DNA from: Climacteris rufus
Taxonomy: Eukaryota; Chordata; Aves; Passeriformes; Climacteridae
Reading direction: 5' to 3'
Assembly: GCA_013398175.1 (NCBI GenBank)
Contig: VZRZ01002225.1
Coordinates: 1,300,019 to 1,364,018 of the forward strand
DNA: 64,000 bases
This document shows, one piece after another, positions 36,121 to 49,208 of this stretch. Below the pieces are notes generated by a model. It searched no databases. It saw only the letters and a list, made by a program, of their open reading frames with translations, and was not told where the DNA came from. A program made the translations under genes and the position numbers. The stretch's first letter is position 1. Each line of letters begins with the position of its first letter.

Positions 36121-39100
36121 AGTAAATTGAGCTACACCAATTTGCAGTCACCTCATGCTAGAATGTAATGGCCATTAAGCTCTTATAGTTTGTCATAAAC
36201 CATAAGCTAAGCTTCAGTGTGACTTCCTAAAGAAACCTTTCTCCTTTTGGAAATGCTAGGCCTCTTCAAGAACTCTGAAATATATATATATTTTTCTTTT
36301 CTTTTTCCTTCCTCAAATTGTTCTGAAGCTTAACAGCGGTACAACATTTCTAATTAAATGGACAGATAGGATGCCGATAACATCTGCTTTCTGTAATAAA
36401 AACTATTGATATTGTTGACCTGACAGATTATCTGCAATAGACAGAGCACAATGGCCAAATCTAAAAAGCAAGGGAGGAAGAGCAGCTTAGCACAAGAATA
36501 AATATAATATTATCTGTTCTTCTGCCTTTTGGAATTATTAAGAATGATTATAGAAATTATCAGTCATCTCTGCTTCTTGTTCTGGCATATGAAACAGAAA
36601 CAGTGATTGAATGTCACAAAGAACTGACTTTGTTCTTTTTTTTCTTGATGCAATGACTTTGTAAGGTGAGCTTCTTATTTTTTTATGGTAGCAACTCTTA
36701 CAGGAATACCCAAGGTTTATAACAGCAGCTGCCATTTTTGAAATTTTTTCTCCCATGTTGTATGGAGCTACAATTCAAACAGTAAAAGAATATCCTAATA
36801 ATAATTGACATCTACAAAGCCTTTTATTCAAATACCTTAGCAGTCCTGCCATGGCCCAAACCTGATTCTTACTTAGAGTTACTGGTTTTCTGATTTGCAG
36901 TAAAAATCTGGTCCTCAGTAAATTATCGTTGTCTTGCCTAATAAACACCTACTCAACAGTTTTACTACTCTGCTTAAAATCCCAACATTCAAAAATGTCA
37001 CATCCTTGACTTAATTCAAGTATTGATGTTATGGCAAAAACGCTGGTGTCTGAGAAAAAAAAAAATATAGATAAGGTTTCAACTTGGCCCTTCATGCAAG
37101 GACTTAAAAAACCCTAGGAACGAAATTCTTCCATGTGGCTTTAGATTTGGAGCTGGAGAAAAATGTCTGGACTCCACTGATTTTAGGGAAACTTGACTCA
37201 TTTACACCATGGAAGTGGCTTTAGTTCAACCTGGGCTTTCCTCTCCAGGGTTGCAACCTCAGTTATTTACCCTTTTCAAGAGGAAACACTGTAAGATGCC
37301 TGTGCCACTCAGTTTTTGTGCATGTTTCAAGGTCATGGTAAAGGCAACAGACATCTATTTATCCCTAGCTCCTGAATTTCCACAGGTAAACAAACAAGCA
37401 AAGAAAATGCAACTGTACTAGATTTAATCTCTTTCTTTTGTTCCCAATGCCAAACAGCAGCACCTTATTTTCAGAAGCTGACCTACATCATTTGCCAAGT
37501 ATTCAACACTCTGGAGTTAGTCAAATACTTTAGCCTGAATGGTATCCAGGTTTTTTTATAAGAAAGTCTTAATGAAGGGTTTATCTGCATTTGCCAGTAA
37601 TCACAGGAGTCAAGGAGCATGGGCTTTAAGAAAGAAAAAATACCAACCAAATATCTTGATGGCTGGCAATGTAGAACCCTTATCTTTGCATTACAGTTTG
37701 ATTTTCTTTGTGCAGTTTTTCTGTGCAAAAAAATATTACTGCAGATGGAGAAATCAAAATACAAAATTAATAAAACCTAGAAACATACTGCATAAACTTA
37801 AATTGACATGTTTGAAGAAAAAAAAGAGGGCAGAAATGTAATGAAAACATATTTAACTTTTACCAATTTTTCATTAACTCTTCCTGAAAAAATGTTCTTT
37901 TTTCACAATATGAACAAAAAACATTCATTTTAAATTAGATGGGATTCTTCAATAACCATTTCACCTTAGTTGTCTGTAATCTCACTCATAGTCCACAATA
38001 GGTTCTCCTGCCACCTAATATGTATTAATTTAAAATTAAATAGGACACTGATATTATGCTTTATCGTGTTATTCAGTAAGCAAGGTTTTTATTGCTGCTA
38101 TTTTTAACAAATATGATACCATTTCTCCTAAATTTCATCCTAACAAGATTTTTCAGGTAAATTTTGGGCTAAAAAGATGTCTACCCCTGCTCTTCTCATT
38201 TCAGTGAGCTAAAACTCCAGTAACCTATCTCACAATTTTCTCAGCTTCCAGAATTCTGCTTAACTGTTTTCTGCCTCAATTTTAACTGGCTCTTCTAAGA
38301 TCAAAGTTTGCTGCACACCCAAAACAGTCTCAAGATAAAGTGCTATTTTTTTTTTCTCTCTGGTGATGCAAAACTATTCATGTGCTTCTTTCTTTACTCA
38401 AAAGTTCCCTGTTATTTAGATGAAAGAATCTATCACTCATGTAACTACTTGATCCGTACTCATACTCAGATATTGTTCTTAGCTTATGTTTATTTTCACA
38501 ACCATAAGGCCTCATATCCAACACTGCCTGTAATTCACACCTAAATTTGTAATTTGATGCCCTTTTGATGGCTTGTGACTGAAACGCCAGGTTTTATTTT
38601 CGTCCCTGTTATCAGCCATGTAAAATGGATTCTAAAGTGAAACCTGGGGCAGTAGTTGAAAAAAGGCATTTGTTTAAAGAGAGGAGCTCGATGGGCACTT
38701 TAAAGGTCAAGCTGTGGAAAAAAAAGAGCTCTGGGTCACTTCTGATGGAAATGAGGGGACATTTCTGATACTCTGCAGCAGTTAAGAATACATCAGATTT
38801 TACAATTCTAACAGTGTGAACACGGCAACTAATTACCATTCTCTCATTAATACTGATTATAATTTTCTTCCACATCATTGATACAGTTAATGGAGGTAAT
38901 TTTGAATACTCAAATAAATGTACTTTTCTTGACAGACCTATGTAAAAATACTGCAAGATCAACAAAATTATACACACATTTGTTGAATTCCTGAACTCTG
39001 ATGACCATGATTCACTCTTTATCAGTGAAAGACACAAAGTAGAGCAGATTCTGAGGCATGATATCACTTTCCAAATGAAGACATGGTAGGAAAAGTGATT

Positions 39101-39335
39101 GATGGATATATTGATGTATAGAGTGAAACAGGAAAAAATAGAAGGATCATAAGTGTACACACCAAGTAATGTGTAAAGTAATACAAAAGTTTTCTGTTTG
39201 CAGATAAACTAAAGGAAATTACTCCTTCCTCATGTAAGAGGTAAGTTTAATACTTCGTTCTTTAAAAAAATATTTTAAATATAATATTGGAGTTCTGAGC
39301 ACTACCAAAATATTTCAAGATTAATTGAAGCTCTT
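36121..39335. other. Intergenic; includes an unexplained long frame on the minus strand
   Basis: This is AT-rich DNA. The minus-strand open frame 39160-38612 (182 codons) is the longest minus-strand frame in the window. Its translation is rich in Ile, Ser and Leu, shows no domain I recognise, and has no nearby splice or promoter signals that stand out. A short AT dinucleotide run lies at about 36279-36291. Confidence 0.4.
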
Positions 39336-39557
39336 TAGATTAGCTATTAGGAATAAAGCCTTTACTGTGAGGGTGGTGAGGCCCTGGCACAGGTTGCCCA
39401 GAGAAGCTGTGGATGCCCCATCCCTGGAAATGTTCAAGGCCAGGTTGGATGGGGCTCTGAGCAACTTGATCTAGTAGAAAGTATCTCTGCCCATGGCAGG
39501 GGTATTGGAACTAGGTGATCTTTAAGGTTCCCTTCCAACTCAAACCATTCTATGATA
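39336..39557 (+). repeat. CR1 LINE 3' end (sense)
   Basis: From left to right: AGATTAGCTATTAGGAATAA, TTTACTGTGAGGGTGGTGAG, GGTTGCCCAGAGAAGCTGTG, CCATCCCTGGAAATGTTCAA, GGTTGGATGGGGCTCTGAGC and CCTTCCAACTCAAACCATTC. It ends in CATTCTATGATA, the natural CR1 terminus. It is 5'-truncated, as is typical of reverse-transcribed LINE copies. Confidence 0.92.
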
Positions 39558-39640
39558 ATGAAAAAAACAACAAAACCAAACAAAACCACAAACCCCTCTA
39601 AACAAATAAAATAACCCCCAACCCAAATACAAACAAAAAA
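39558..39640. repeat. A/C-rich low-complexity tract abutting the CR1 3' end
   Basis: Units such as AACAACAAAACC, AAACAAAACC and AACCCCCAACCC begin directly after the CR1 terminus. CR1 elements do not normally have poly-A tails, so this is probably pre-existing or secondarily grown simple sequence. Confidence 0.85.
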
Positions 39641-42600
39641 ACTTGAATGCAGGGGTTGCTAATAAAAATATGGCATATACCACATTTTTATGTGTCCTTG
39701 CAGAATTATACTCTCAGGAACTACGATACCATAGGTAGATGTATTGGTTTTGATGGGAAATGTATATTGTATAAAAAAGCCTTGAAACAGTGCTTTTGTG
39801 ACTTCTAAAGACATAAACTGACTCTCAAAAGACATGAGTCAACCTAATCACAAAAATGTAATCATGACGAAATTTAACAAAAAAAGATCCAAAGTAAATC
39901 TTCCTCACTTGGGCACATCCTCACTGTTTGTTATTTAGGAAAGCTACTGTAATAATAATAAAAACGACCACCTCTGCAAAGGGTGGTCTATGTTTCTTAC
40001 GATATTCAAGTATTGGTCTTATGCCAGCTTTTAGCAAAAACACCCATAAATCTGCTTCTTCAATGTGTCAACATACTGATTTTTTAAGTGCACATGAGCC
40101 ATTCTACTGAGCACTCTGGATGAGGAACCAGCTCTCACGTGGCCTCTAAAAGGCCTCTCCACCACAGAACTACAAACCAGCATCCAACAGTCCTGCCACC
40201 AGCATGGCTTCTCTGCTGGCACCAGCAGCACTGTCTGAGGGTGGTTTGTAGCTCATCTGGGAGAGAAGCTACCACTCCCTCGTTTATATTTGTTCAGCTT
40301 TTCAAAAACACTATCACATTTTGCATGCATGCACCCATACTGTCTAAAATATTAAACCTACTTGTTTTAGCTGGGGAATTCTGTAGCTGTACTATTTCAC
40401 ACGGTGTACAGAATTCTTCTTTTCTTTCCAAAATAAAATCTTGAAAATTTGGCCTTAAAGAGTGCAGCACTGCAATATAGTAATTCAGAGGCTTTGCATG
40501 GCATAACACTGCCTGAACTTGACCTTTCTTAATTCCAGTGAAAAGCAGAATTCTGTCAAGCTTCTCTGTAGGACCAGGCAGTTTTTTCTGAGGACCATTT
40601 ACAGCTCTTAAATCTTATTTTTCTTAATACAGGGAATGTTTTATTTGCAGCACCTTCATCTCTGACAACTTTCTTATTAAAGCTTTTGCTTTCTATTCCA
40701 AAGGCCTTGGCATATGCTTAATAGCTAAACTCATGTTATACCTCTCCATCCAAATAGCAATGACTGCTATTAAGGAGCTCTGACAAGCTTCAAAATCCTT
40801 CTAACTGAACTTTTAGCCATCTAACTTTTAAAAACTTGTTTATGCAATCAAGCAGTTTTCCCTGTAATTTTTTTTTCTTTTTTTTTCAAGTTACAAAGCA
40901 AGTTGACACCATATATACAGCTCAAATAAGTATCAAACTACTATGACAATAACAAATACAAGGGAAGTTTATAAAAACTTTGAACAAATCCAGATTAGTT
41001 TCTTGCTGTGGAATGCATAGGCCATCTAACTTTGTTCTGTTTTTAAGTGTGTTAAAAATGGGAAGATAATCCACTATTTTTAGTAATCTAGAAGTGGAAA
41101 TAATGGTCATAGGCAAACCTGAAATGAAACAGGGAGGCAAAGCTAGTTTCTTCTCCCCCTATATAGTCTGTCTTGGGTCAAGAAGCTGACTCATGGCTAC
41201 AATATGGATAAAGTCATGGAAGAAACTTGAAGATTATTATCTTCACAATTTACAATATGAAAATGTAGATTTAATGGAAGTGTATAAGTTGTCTACAAAG
41301 CATCACCAATTTTTGAGGTATCAGTGAAATAAAAAGCAGGCAGAACTTTGTTCTACATTGCATGGGGAGACACTCCTAAAACCTTTTTTGGAGAATGGTG
41401 CCCTTTTTGAAAGGCACACTAGTTGAAAACCACCTTTTGATACCTTAATTATTTAATTTACTTACTTTTTTAAATGTCTCAGACTTGACAAATATTTGCT
41501 TTCTACAAAAAATGGTGCCCAGGAGTTCTACATGGACTTTTTATGAGTTTAACATTGAGGCCCAGGACTAAAGCAGTTTTGCCATGCCCTGGTGCACATA
41601 TGACTAATAGTCAGGGAATTGGAAGCTTTCCTGTTACCCACATCATCTGCTCATGTTTCTGCCATTACATCATCTGTGAAAAACCCGCAAAGGTAATTTC
41701 AATGTCAAAAGGCTCTCTCTGAAAGGAGAACACTTTCACACTCAGTTCTGCCTTTTGGTGCCTGGGGAATCCCAAATGGTTTGAGGGAGTCATGGTAAGG
41801 CTGCTCTTTCTGTTTCAGTCAGACCAGAAGTAAAGTTGAAACCAGGTCTTTCGATCTCTCACACCTGTATGCTCCCACTCACAAAGACATGGGAGGGGGT
41901 TTTAATGTGACAAAAAATGAAGCTGAAAACTGTCACATTACCTTGGATATTGTTTGCCAAAGTGCTGAGTGCAGTGGATTACCCACCATCCACAGCTTCA
42001 GCAGAAATTGTGGTTTGGCAGTTGGTGCTGTTCCAATCAGAAAATTAAAAAGTCAACACTCTTGCTTCCAGCAGGATCTGAAAGAAATTCTTATGCTGCC
42101 ACACCAGCAGCAGCTTCAGCAGCACTGGTAGCCAAGAAGCCCAAATGGGCAGTAGCCAGTACTTTATGTGCTCTCTCACACTTGGCCCCAAGCTCCCTTC
42201 TCACCATTACTGCAGACTTTGTAGACTTGATAGGACTCATGTGACTCCGCTTAGTATTTTCCTCAGTTTTTCCTCTGGCAGAAGCACACACTGTAGCAGG
42301 GATAAGATCTGTTTTGGCCCCCTTGGCATTCAAAACTCATGTCTCCATAGCCTGTGCCTGTGGCACTCTCAGTCACACAGGATTGCTTTAGAAGAGAAAC
42401 TGAAGCTATCTATGGATCACTGAAAGGTAGGCTTGCTGTAATCCCCAAAGAAAGCAGAAGATGTCAATACCATCCATCTTAATGGCTTATGTGTTTCTCA
42501 CAGCACAGTTGCCAAGCAGAGCTAGCTTAGGGGGAAGATTATTTTAATGGGACAAAAAAGATCTTATGGAACAGACAGACAGTGCTCCCAAAGATGTTCT

Positions 42601-44694
42601 CAGCATGGGACAGAAAGGGCAGTCCTTGATGTGGTAGAAGACTGGAGAAAACGTTCATTGGAGTGAAAAACTAAAAATTTATTTGTATAAGAGGTAAAAA
42701 ATCCATTTTCCACAGAAGAGAAGCAGCCAAGAGAAAGGCAAAAGAAGAAGAGGAGAAAAGAAAATCTGGAGGACAATTGAAAATTACTTCTATATTTGGA
42801 AATCTATTAATCACAAAAGTAATGGAACTGTAAAATATATTACCTTACTATTGTCATTATGACTGTTAAATAAGGAAAAGTGTAGAAGGAGGGCTGGGTT
42901 TTTTAATCCCACAAATTTAATTTTCATTAAGCACAAACCAACTCATTAAAACAACTAAACCCTCAGAAACAGTTAAACAAGCTGAACTCTGCAGCATTCA
43001 GATGAAGTATCATACCAGAAATCTGTGGAGAGACATAGAAAAGGAGTGGATAACTTTGTGGACATAATGATGTTTTAGAAGATAACATTACAATTACTAA
43101 GTGGGATAACTGCAACCCTGCACCATTATATTTGATGAATTAAAATGGAAAAAGAAGCCAGGAAACAATGCAGTCAATCCATATTCATGGTGGTTGAACT
43201 TCTATAGTATAAGTAAGCTCTCCTTAATATCAATGTATATATACCCACATCCAAATTAAGCCACAGCAAACTTGGGCCTACACTTCCTGAAGAGCAAATC
43301 TCAGAATCACTACATATTATTTTTATATATCTATACCCACATGCTCTGAGCCTTTCTAGCCTGTGAAGAGGACTTTTTAAACAGCAAATCACACAAGTCT
43401 TAAATTTGCCCATTTGAGTCAATAACCCCGAGGATCAGTTTTTCATCTGATCTTCCCACCAACACCATGTGAACAGCAGAATTCAGTATGACAAGACTGG
43501 GACAATTCAGATGGCACAGTTTATCCACAGGATGTTTGGATTAGCTATCAGGCAGACCTTATTTGCCATCACCACATGAGTGCTTTGAAGAACAGGATTG
43601 TTGTCCTTCTGCCATTTCTCCACAGGAGAGGAGCACCATATAGCAGGAATAAAGAGAGTGACGATATTTAGATGAGGCTTTCAGCACTTCTAGGATGCAC
43701 TTGATGATGCTGTTTCAGTCTGGAGTACCTTATTCCCATCTGCATTGTGTCATGGTTGAGGTGTACTTGGAGGGGGCTCTTATCCCCCTCTGGAGAGTGC
43801 TGCACTCATGAGAGGCACTCTCTTGCTTCTTAGCTATGCAGAACTTTTATACAAGCCTTAGAACCTTACATATTTACACCAAAACCCTCAGATACCACAG
43901 CCCTTCAGGGAATCACACATCTCAGACCTTGCACTTGCCAACCAGCAAACAGGCTATGAGGAGAGGAGGTTGTTCATACTGATTGCAACATCTCTCCCAT
44001 CCTGAAATCACTGATGCAATGACACCTGCAATAATATTTTGTAGCTGCACCACAACCTCTCAGTTTCACTATGCTAAAGTTGAGGATCCTTTCTGCATCA
44101 TATGTCTCCTACACTGTGACACAGCCAGAAGCAAGATCCCATTTTATCCATGAGATTGAAGCTGAGCCATCAGCAGCACTTGGTGCACGTGGTTGTGGGG
44201 CTGGACTGGAAAAAACTGTGTGCAAAACAAGGCATGGTGAACTCTCTAAAACCATGTTTATATGGGAAAGAATTGCTTGGAAATGCTTTTGGAATAATTG
44301 GAACTTTTATAGATGTGACAAGTACAGAACTGGCAGCAGAGACACACAGTATGACTTAGAAATGAGAGGTGATCTCTCACATGGGAGTAATACCAGGTGA
44401 TTAATAACCACCAGTAATACTGATGTGCTTTGCTGCACAGTGGAAGCTTTCCTTGATCTTTGAAGGTAAGGGCATCAGGAAGGTGATCTTTCCTGTTCAG
44501 ACCTTTCCTAAGGCATGGACTTTTACACCCTAAGTAAGTTAATACTATTGCTAAAAGGAATGTTACAGGAAGCTGGGAACAGGGAGTACTCTTTCACTCA
44601 GAATACTGATTTTGTGCCAAGATAACAAAAATGTTGTTACTGTTCCAAGTTACAAAAATTAAAATAGATAAAATGTTTCTTAAAAATTTTCAAA
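39641..44694. other. Intergenic, no gene recognised
   Basis: Open frames at 41889-42423 (+) and 44071-44400 (+) were inspected as possible processed pseudogenes, but no family was recognised. Two adjacent perfect hairpins lie at 43770-43822. The rest is AT-rich with nothing to report. Confidence 0.5.
43770..43822. other. Two adjacent inverted repeats
   Basis: GAGGGGG (43770-43776) pairs with CCCCCTC (43784-43790) over a 7-base loop. GAGAGTGC (43793-43800) pairs with GCACTCTC (43815-43822) over a 14-base loop. Both stems are perfect. TGTCATGGTTGAGG, about 20 bases upstream, resembles the terminus of the LTR at 49214, so this may be an LTR edge. Confidence 0.5.
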
Positions 44695-45090
44695 AATAGG
44701 CTGAAAAGCTAGGGATTGTTCAGCCTGGAGAAGACAAGGTTGTATGGAGATCTCATAGTAGCCTCCCAGTATCTGCAGGTGACCTGCAGGGAAGCTGGAG
44801 AAGGATTCTTCATCAGGAACTGTAGTGATAGGAAAAGGAGTAATGGGTACAAAATTTAGGTTTGATATATGGAAAAAAATTCTATACTGTGAAGGTGGTA
44901 AACACTGGCACAGGTTGCCCAGAGAGGCTGTGGATGCTCCACTCCTGGAAGTGTTCAAGGCCACGTTGGACAGGGCTTGGAGCAACCTGTTCTAGTGGAA
45001 AGTGTCCCTGCTCACAGTATGGTGGTAGTAATGAGACAATTTTTAAGGTTCTTTCCAAATCAAATCAGCACATGATTCCATGATTTATCT
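44695..45090 (+). repeat. CR1 LINE 3' fragment (~395 bp, sense)
   Basis: The CR1 order is GATTGTTCAGCCTGGAGAAG, GATCTCATAGTAGCCTCCCA, AATTCTATACTGTGAAGGTG, ACAGGTTGCCCAGAGAGGCT, CTGGAAGTGTTCAAGGCCAC and TCTAGTGGAAAGTGTCCCTG. It ends near GATTCCATGATT, a decayed terminal repeat. The open frames 44680-44985 (-) and 44862-45083 (+) fall inside it. Confidence 0.92.
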
Positions 45091-45154
45091 CAATTAGTAT
45101 TTCCTTCCAACTGAGGTCATCCCGCCTCAGATTTTGATTTTTGCAGAAAATAGG

Positions 45155-45211
45155 ATTTGTAAATAAATTTCTCAAAACACCTTTATTTTGTAAATAAATT
45201 TTCTCAAAACA
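45155..45211 (+). repeat. Imperfect tandem duplication, two copies (~30 bp period)
   Basis: The unit ATTTGTAAATAAATTTCTCA (45155 on) recurs from 45185 with one extra T in each T-run. Both copies end CTCAAAACA (45179 and 45211). Confidence 0.85.
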
Positions 45212-48200
45212 AAGAAGATCTGCATTTTAGTTTAACTGAATGTCTCTGAATTTCCTAAACACTGACCTATTCCCAGAAAACATTTCAGTCTCATCAGTAG
45301 ATGAGACAGCATTTTCCAACCGTTTTGATGAAATTTTTCTAACCCCCTCTAATTATTAACTCCACAGCCTTTTTATCTCTGAGAAGTTTTCTTATCCTTA
45401 ATCCCATTTAACCCCAAATCTGAAGAATAACTTTCGATCCACAATCCTATTGATGTAGATAAGATTTTCAGATCATGCTTCCCACCAAGCAAGGTAAAAC
45501 AGTCAGTGTTTAAATATTGTAATAAAGAGATTTTGTACTGACTGACAGTTTTTCTCTTTATGATCTTGGCACTGAAGAAAAAGCACTGGACTGATTATAT
45601 TTCTTGTTTTAAATATTCATGTGACAATGTTGAAGAGAGAAATGAATATCAGAATGAAAAAATGACAAGAAAAAACGACTACAAGAAATCTCTAGACATT
45701 TATCACAGGTCTAGAGGATACAAACCAATCATCTTCTAAAATCTGCTCTTTGATCGAGATGCCCAGTTAAAGGCTACATTATTAATATATGATTCTGTTT
45801 AAAAAGTCTATTAATCAAGCAGGGATGAATGATTAAGTGGATAAAGCACTAGCCTTTGACCTAACAGGCAACTTTCACAAATCTCCTATGAATTCAATTC
45901 ATAAAAAAAAGAGAAAGAATGCTTCAACAGCTGTATAAATTATCTGGAAACAATGGTCCTCTTTGTTTTTCTCTGTGTCATTAAACGATTTTCATTTGCA
46001 TGCAAGACCATCTCCATTATCCGATTGCTGGGCTGATAGCTTGCTACAGGATGGGGGGTGATCAATAAAGCCTGTGGCTGTGGTTGTGTTTTATCTAATA
46101 ATATCAGTAACAACAGCAAAAAATCTTCCTTCAGCACTCCCCCTTTGTCTTACAAATATTCTCTGGACCTTTAGAATGATTAATGGGAAAGGCCTCTATC
46201 CTAAAGACAGCTCTGTACACAGGTCTTTTGGTGTGTTTTGGTGGGATCCTGGCTGAGAAAACACAGAACTGTCTGAACACATCCATGCTTTAGGGCCTGA
46301 GGATCCTAAAGAGTTAAAAACCAAGCTCTGCCATGCATTGCTATTCTCCAGCAGCACAGGAAAAACAAGGATTTCAATGAGGTATGTATAGAACTGAGTA
46401 TTAAAATTAGCAAGGAACTGAATATTTTTTTTTTAAAAACTGAATTTTTTTTTTTTAATAATTAACAGATTCAAGGTACTTCACACACTACTAATGCTGG
46501 TTTTTCAGGGTTTTTAAACATGCATCAGATTTTCCAGTACTTTTTTGCACTAGTGGTAGAGATAAGTTTACTAATTCTGGTCAAGGTCAAGAAGGGGTCT
46601 GTCTCATTTAGCATCATAAGTGAAATCCTGTTGACTTTGGGCACCCAGGAGGCTGCAGTCTAATCTTTTTCTCCTGGTTGAGAAGAAGAAAGTGATTCTT
46701 TTTAGGGCTTTGAACACTAAATTACTCACTAACACTATCCCTATCTGCTCTCACTGAGCACTTGATTTGTTATCATGCAATATTTATTGAACTGCATTGT
46801 AAAATATTTCTCAAATTTTTTGTATTCCACTGTTCTCCCCAAATGTGAGAAATAATGACTTTATATTGATATACAGCAATTATGGGCGTAATGTAGGAAT
46901 TCCTGATGGAGGTTCTGTATCTGTGCTATGCTGGTGGTTAGGTTGGGCTATACAATGATCCTCCTCTTTTGAAACAGGCAAAATTATAAATATTGCCCAT
47001 AAGAAATATCATTGACAATAGAGTTTGCCAAATACATCCCACAACACACATCAGTCTAGTACAGCTTTGTGTTTACCATGAATGCTTGTCCTTTAATGAA
47101 GCAGTTTGTCTGGAGTAAATACAAAATCCTACTTTATATAGAAAATAAATTCTTATGTATTAGGGCTTACTATTCCTAAATATTTATAGTGACAACTGGC
47201 AACACAAGTAATAAAATTCTGCTGACACAATAATATTTTATGTAACATTTTTATAAATCTATTACTGTAACCACACCAGTTTTCCAGGTGACAATTGAGT
47301 GAAAGTTAATAACCATTTTCGTTGCTGACAAAGAGGAAATTGAAACAATACTACTTCATGCTCTATCCCTAGGTGAATAAATTCTGATGGGAAAATACCA
47401 TGAAATATTTTTAATGTCTTTAAAGAAGGCAAGAGTGGCCACAGATACACACAGGGAGAGCTGTTATATGGTTGTGATTTCTTTACAAAGCTGAAATTTA
47501 TATCAGTATATTTTAGTGTGGAGCTTTTTGTTGCTTAGAATAGTATGGGCAACTTAGTTCCTTTTAAAAGAGTGAAAAGAAAAGTTTTTTTTGAAAGTGA
47601 TAGAATTTTTCTCACGTTAGAAGTAACATTGCTTTTTACTCACTTTAGCATCAGACTTATATTTCCCAATCCATATAAAACCTCTTTTCTTTTTTTCCCT
47701 CATCTGTGAGGTCTAAAATTGTAACTACTGATTTCTGATCCTAGTGGTACAATTCTGACGTTTTCCAGGACCCATTCAAATATCCCAGAAACTCTTCTGG
47801 GGATGAATAGGAAATTTTCAGTGTTACATTAAAAATTCAAGTATAATTGCTTTACTGACCCTTCCAGGCGCTTCACTGAAGTACTCTGAAGTGTCCCTTC
47901 TCCCTAGGAATGGTTTGAGGTGGATGACAAAACAGACACATGCTCCCAAGTCTCTTCCTTTTGAGCAAAAGAAAAGTGAAGAAATCCAGCTTACAGCAGA
48001 AACTGAGCTCAGACGTGAGAAGTATTTAAAAATAATAGTAGTTCCTATCCTTAACAGCTTGAGCAGAGATCCGGTGCCTATTTTGTCAAGAAGTTAAACC
48101 ATGTTGCTAACATGAGAAATTTCACCTGTTACATCTGCAGAGACTGCACAGACACCACACCTTTCTGAGCAAATGTCCCATAGGATGGACTCACTGGAAT

Positions 48201-49208
48201 TGGGTAGGCACAGAAGATGCCAGAATATTCAAGCTTTGATATGAAGCATCTGCCAGAAGGTATCTCACTCGTGTCTCATCACTGCTGAATTCTTTAATGT
48301 CATGTACAATTATCTGCTATAAAAACATCTGTTACTAAGATAGGGTATTTTTTGAAGGCTCAAATTTTTTTGAAAGCTGCACCTACCATTCATGTGGGGG
48401 ATTTTAATGGTGCCAGGGGAAATGTGAGGACAGAAGCCATTCCCACTGGAACATTCCCTCCTCCCAAAGACCTCAGCTGAGCTGCTGGGATGGAGAAGAT
48501 AACCTGATAGGAAGTGTTTCACTCTTTGCACAGGTTTGGGTTTATGAAGAGGTTTTGGGTGAGATATGTGGAAAAAGAAGAGGAGTTCCCATAACCTCCC
48601 CTAACCAGGTTGGTCATAGAGAACCAAATTCACATGAAGGGGAAGCAGAGCACAGACCTTGGCCGTGAAGATTCCAGATTAGCTGAGGCCAAACCAAATT
48701 TCCTTGCATTGTTCATAAGATGAGTTAGAACTGGACTGCTATTTCAACAGATAATATCATTGAGATGTCACAGGCTAGGTATTCCAGAGATCTAACAAGT
48801 GGAGAGCAGAGGAGGTCCAGTGTTATCAGATAAGCAGATGCAGAAGTAAATGAAATAATATCAAAAGACTGACTTACTTTTGCCAAGACCCTTCGGTGCT
48901 TCATCCCAGTGCCCGTGTGTTCTCTTGAGCAAGAGCTCACTGACTGTGTTACACAGGGATAGATCTTTAAAAAAGTTGCTTAAAGGTAAAATCTAGTAAG
49001 AGGGGTTTTGGGATGTAGTTATGTCTGGAAGAAAAGGACTGAAACCTTAGTCAATTCGCAAAGTGATCAGTTATTTTACATTTTTAAAGCATAATGCCCA
49101 TTGATTTGAGAAATTTTTTCTAGTTCCTAACTAGCAAACTAGTTCTCCTTAATTTATTGGGGAAGGAGTGGCCAATGCCTCCTCACTGGAAACAGGTTAT
49201 GCACATAT
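45212..49208. other. Intergenic, no gene recognised
   Basis: Apart from the SINE remnant near 45.8 kb, I see AT-rich sequence with open frames under 75 codons. Confidence 0.55.
45833..45900 (+). repeat. Ancient tRNA-type SINE head (sense)
   Basis: TTAAGTGGATAAAGCACTAG resembles the A-box region of tRNA-derived SINEs ('agtggttagagcactag'). AATTCAATTC about 50 bases downstream stands where the B box (GGTTCAATTCC) would be. The remnant is short and diverged, and it is not a functional tRNA. Confidence 0.4.

Noticed and set aside
41889..42423. Possible processed pseudogene (Ala-rich AATPAAASAALVAKKPK)
   Set aside because: It resembled histone H1-type tails at first glance, but no ordered match to any known protein was found and there is no poly-A tail or flanking duplication.
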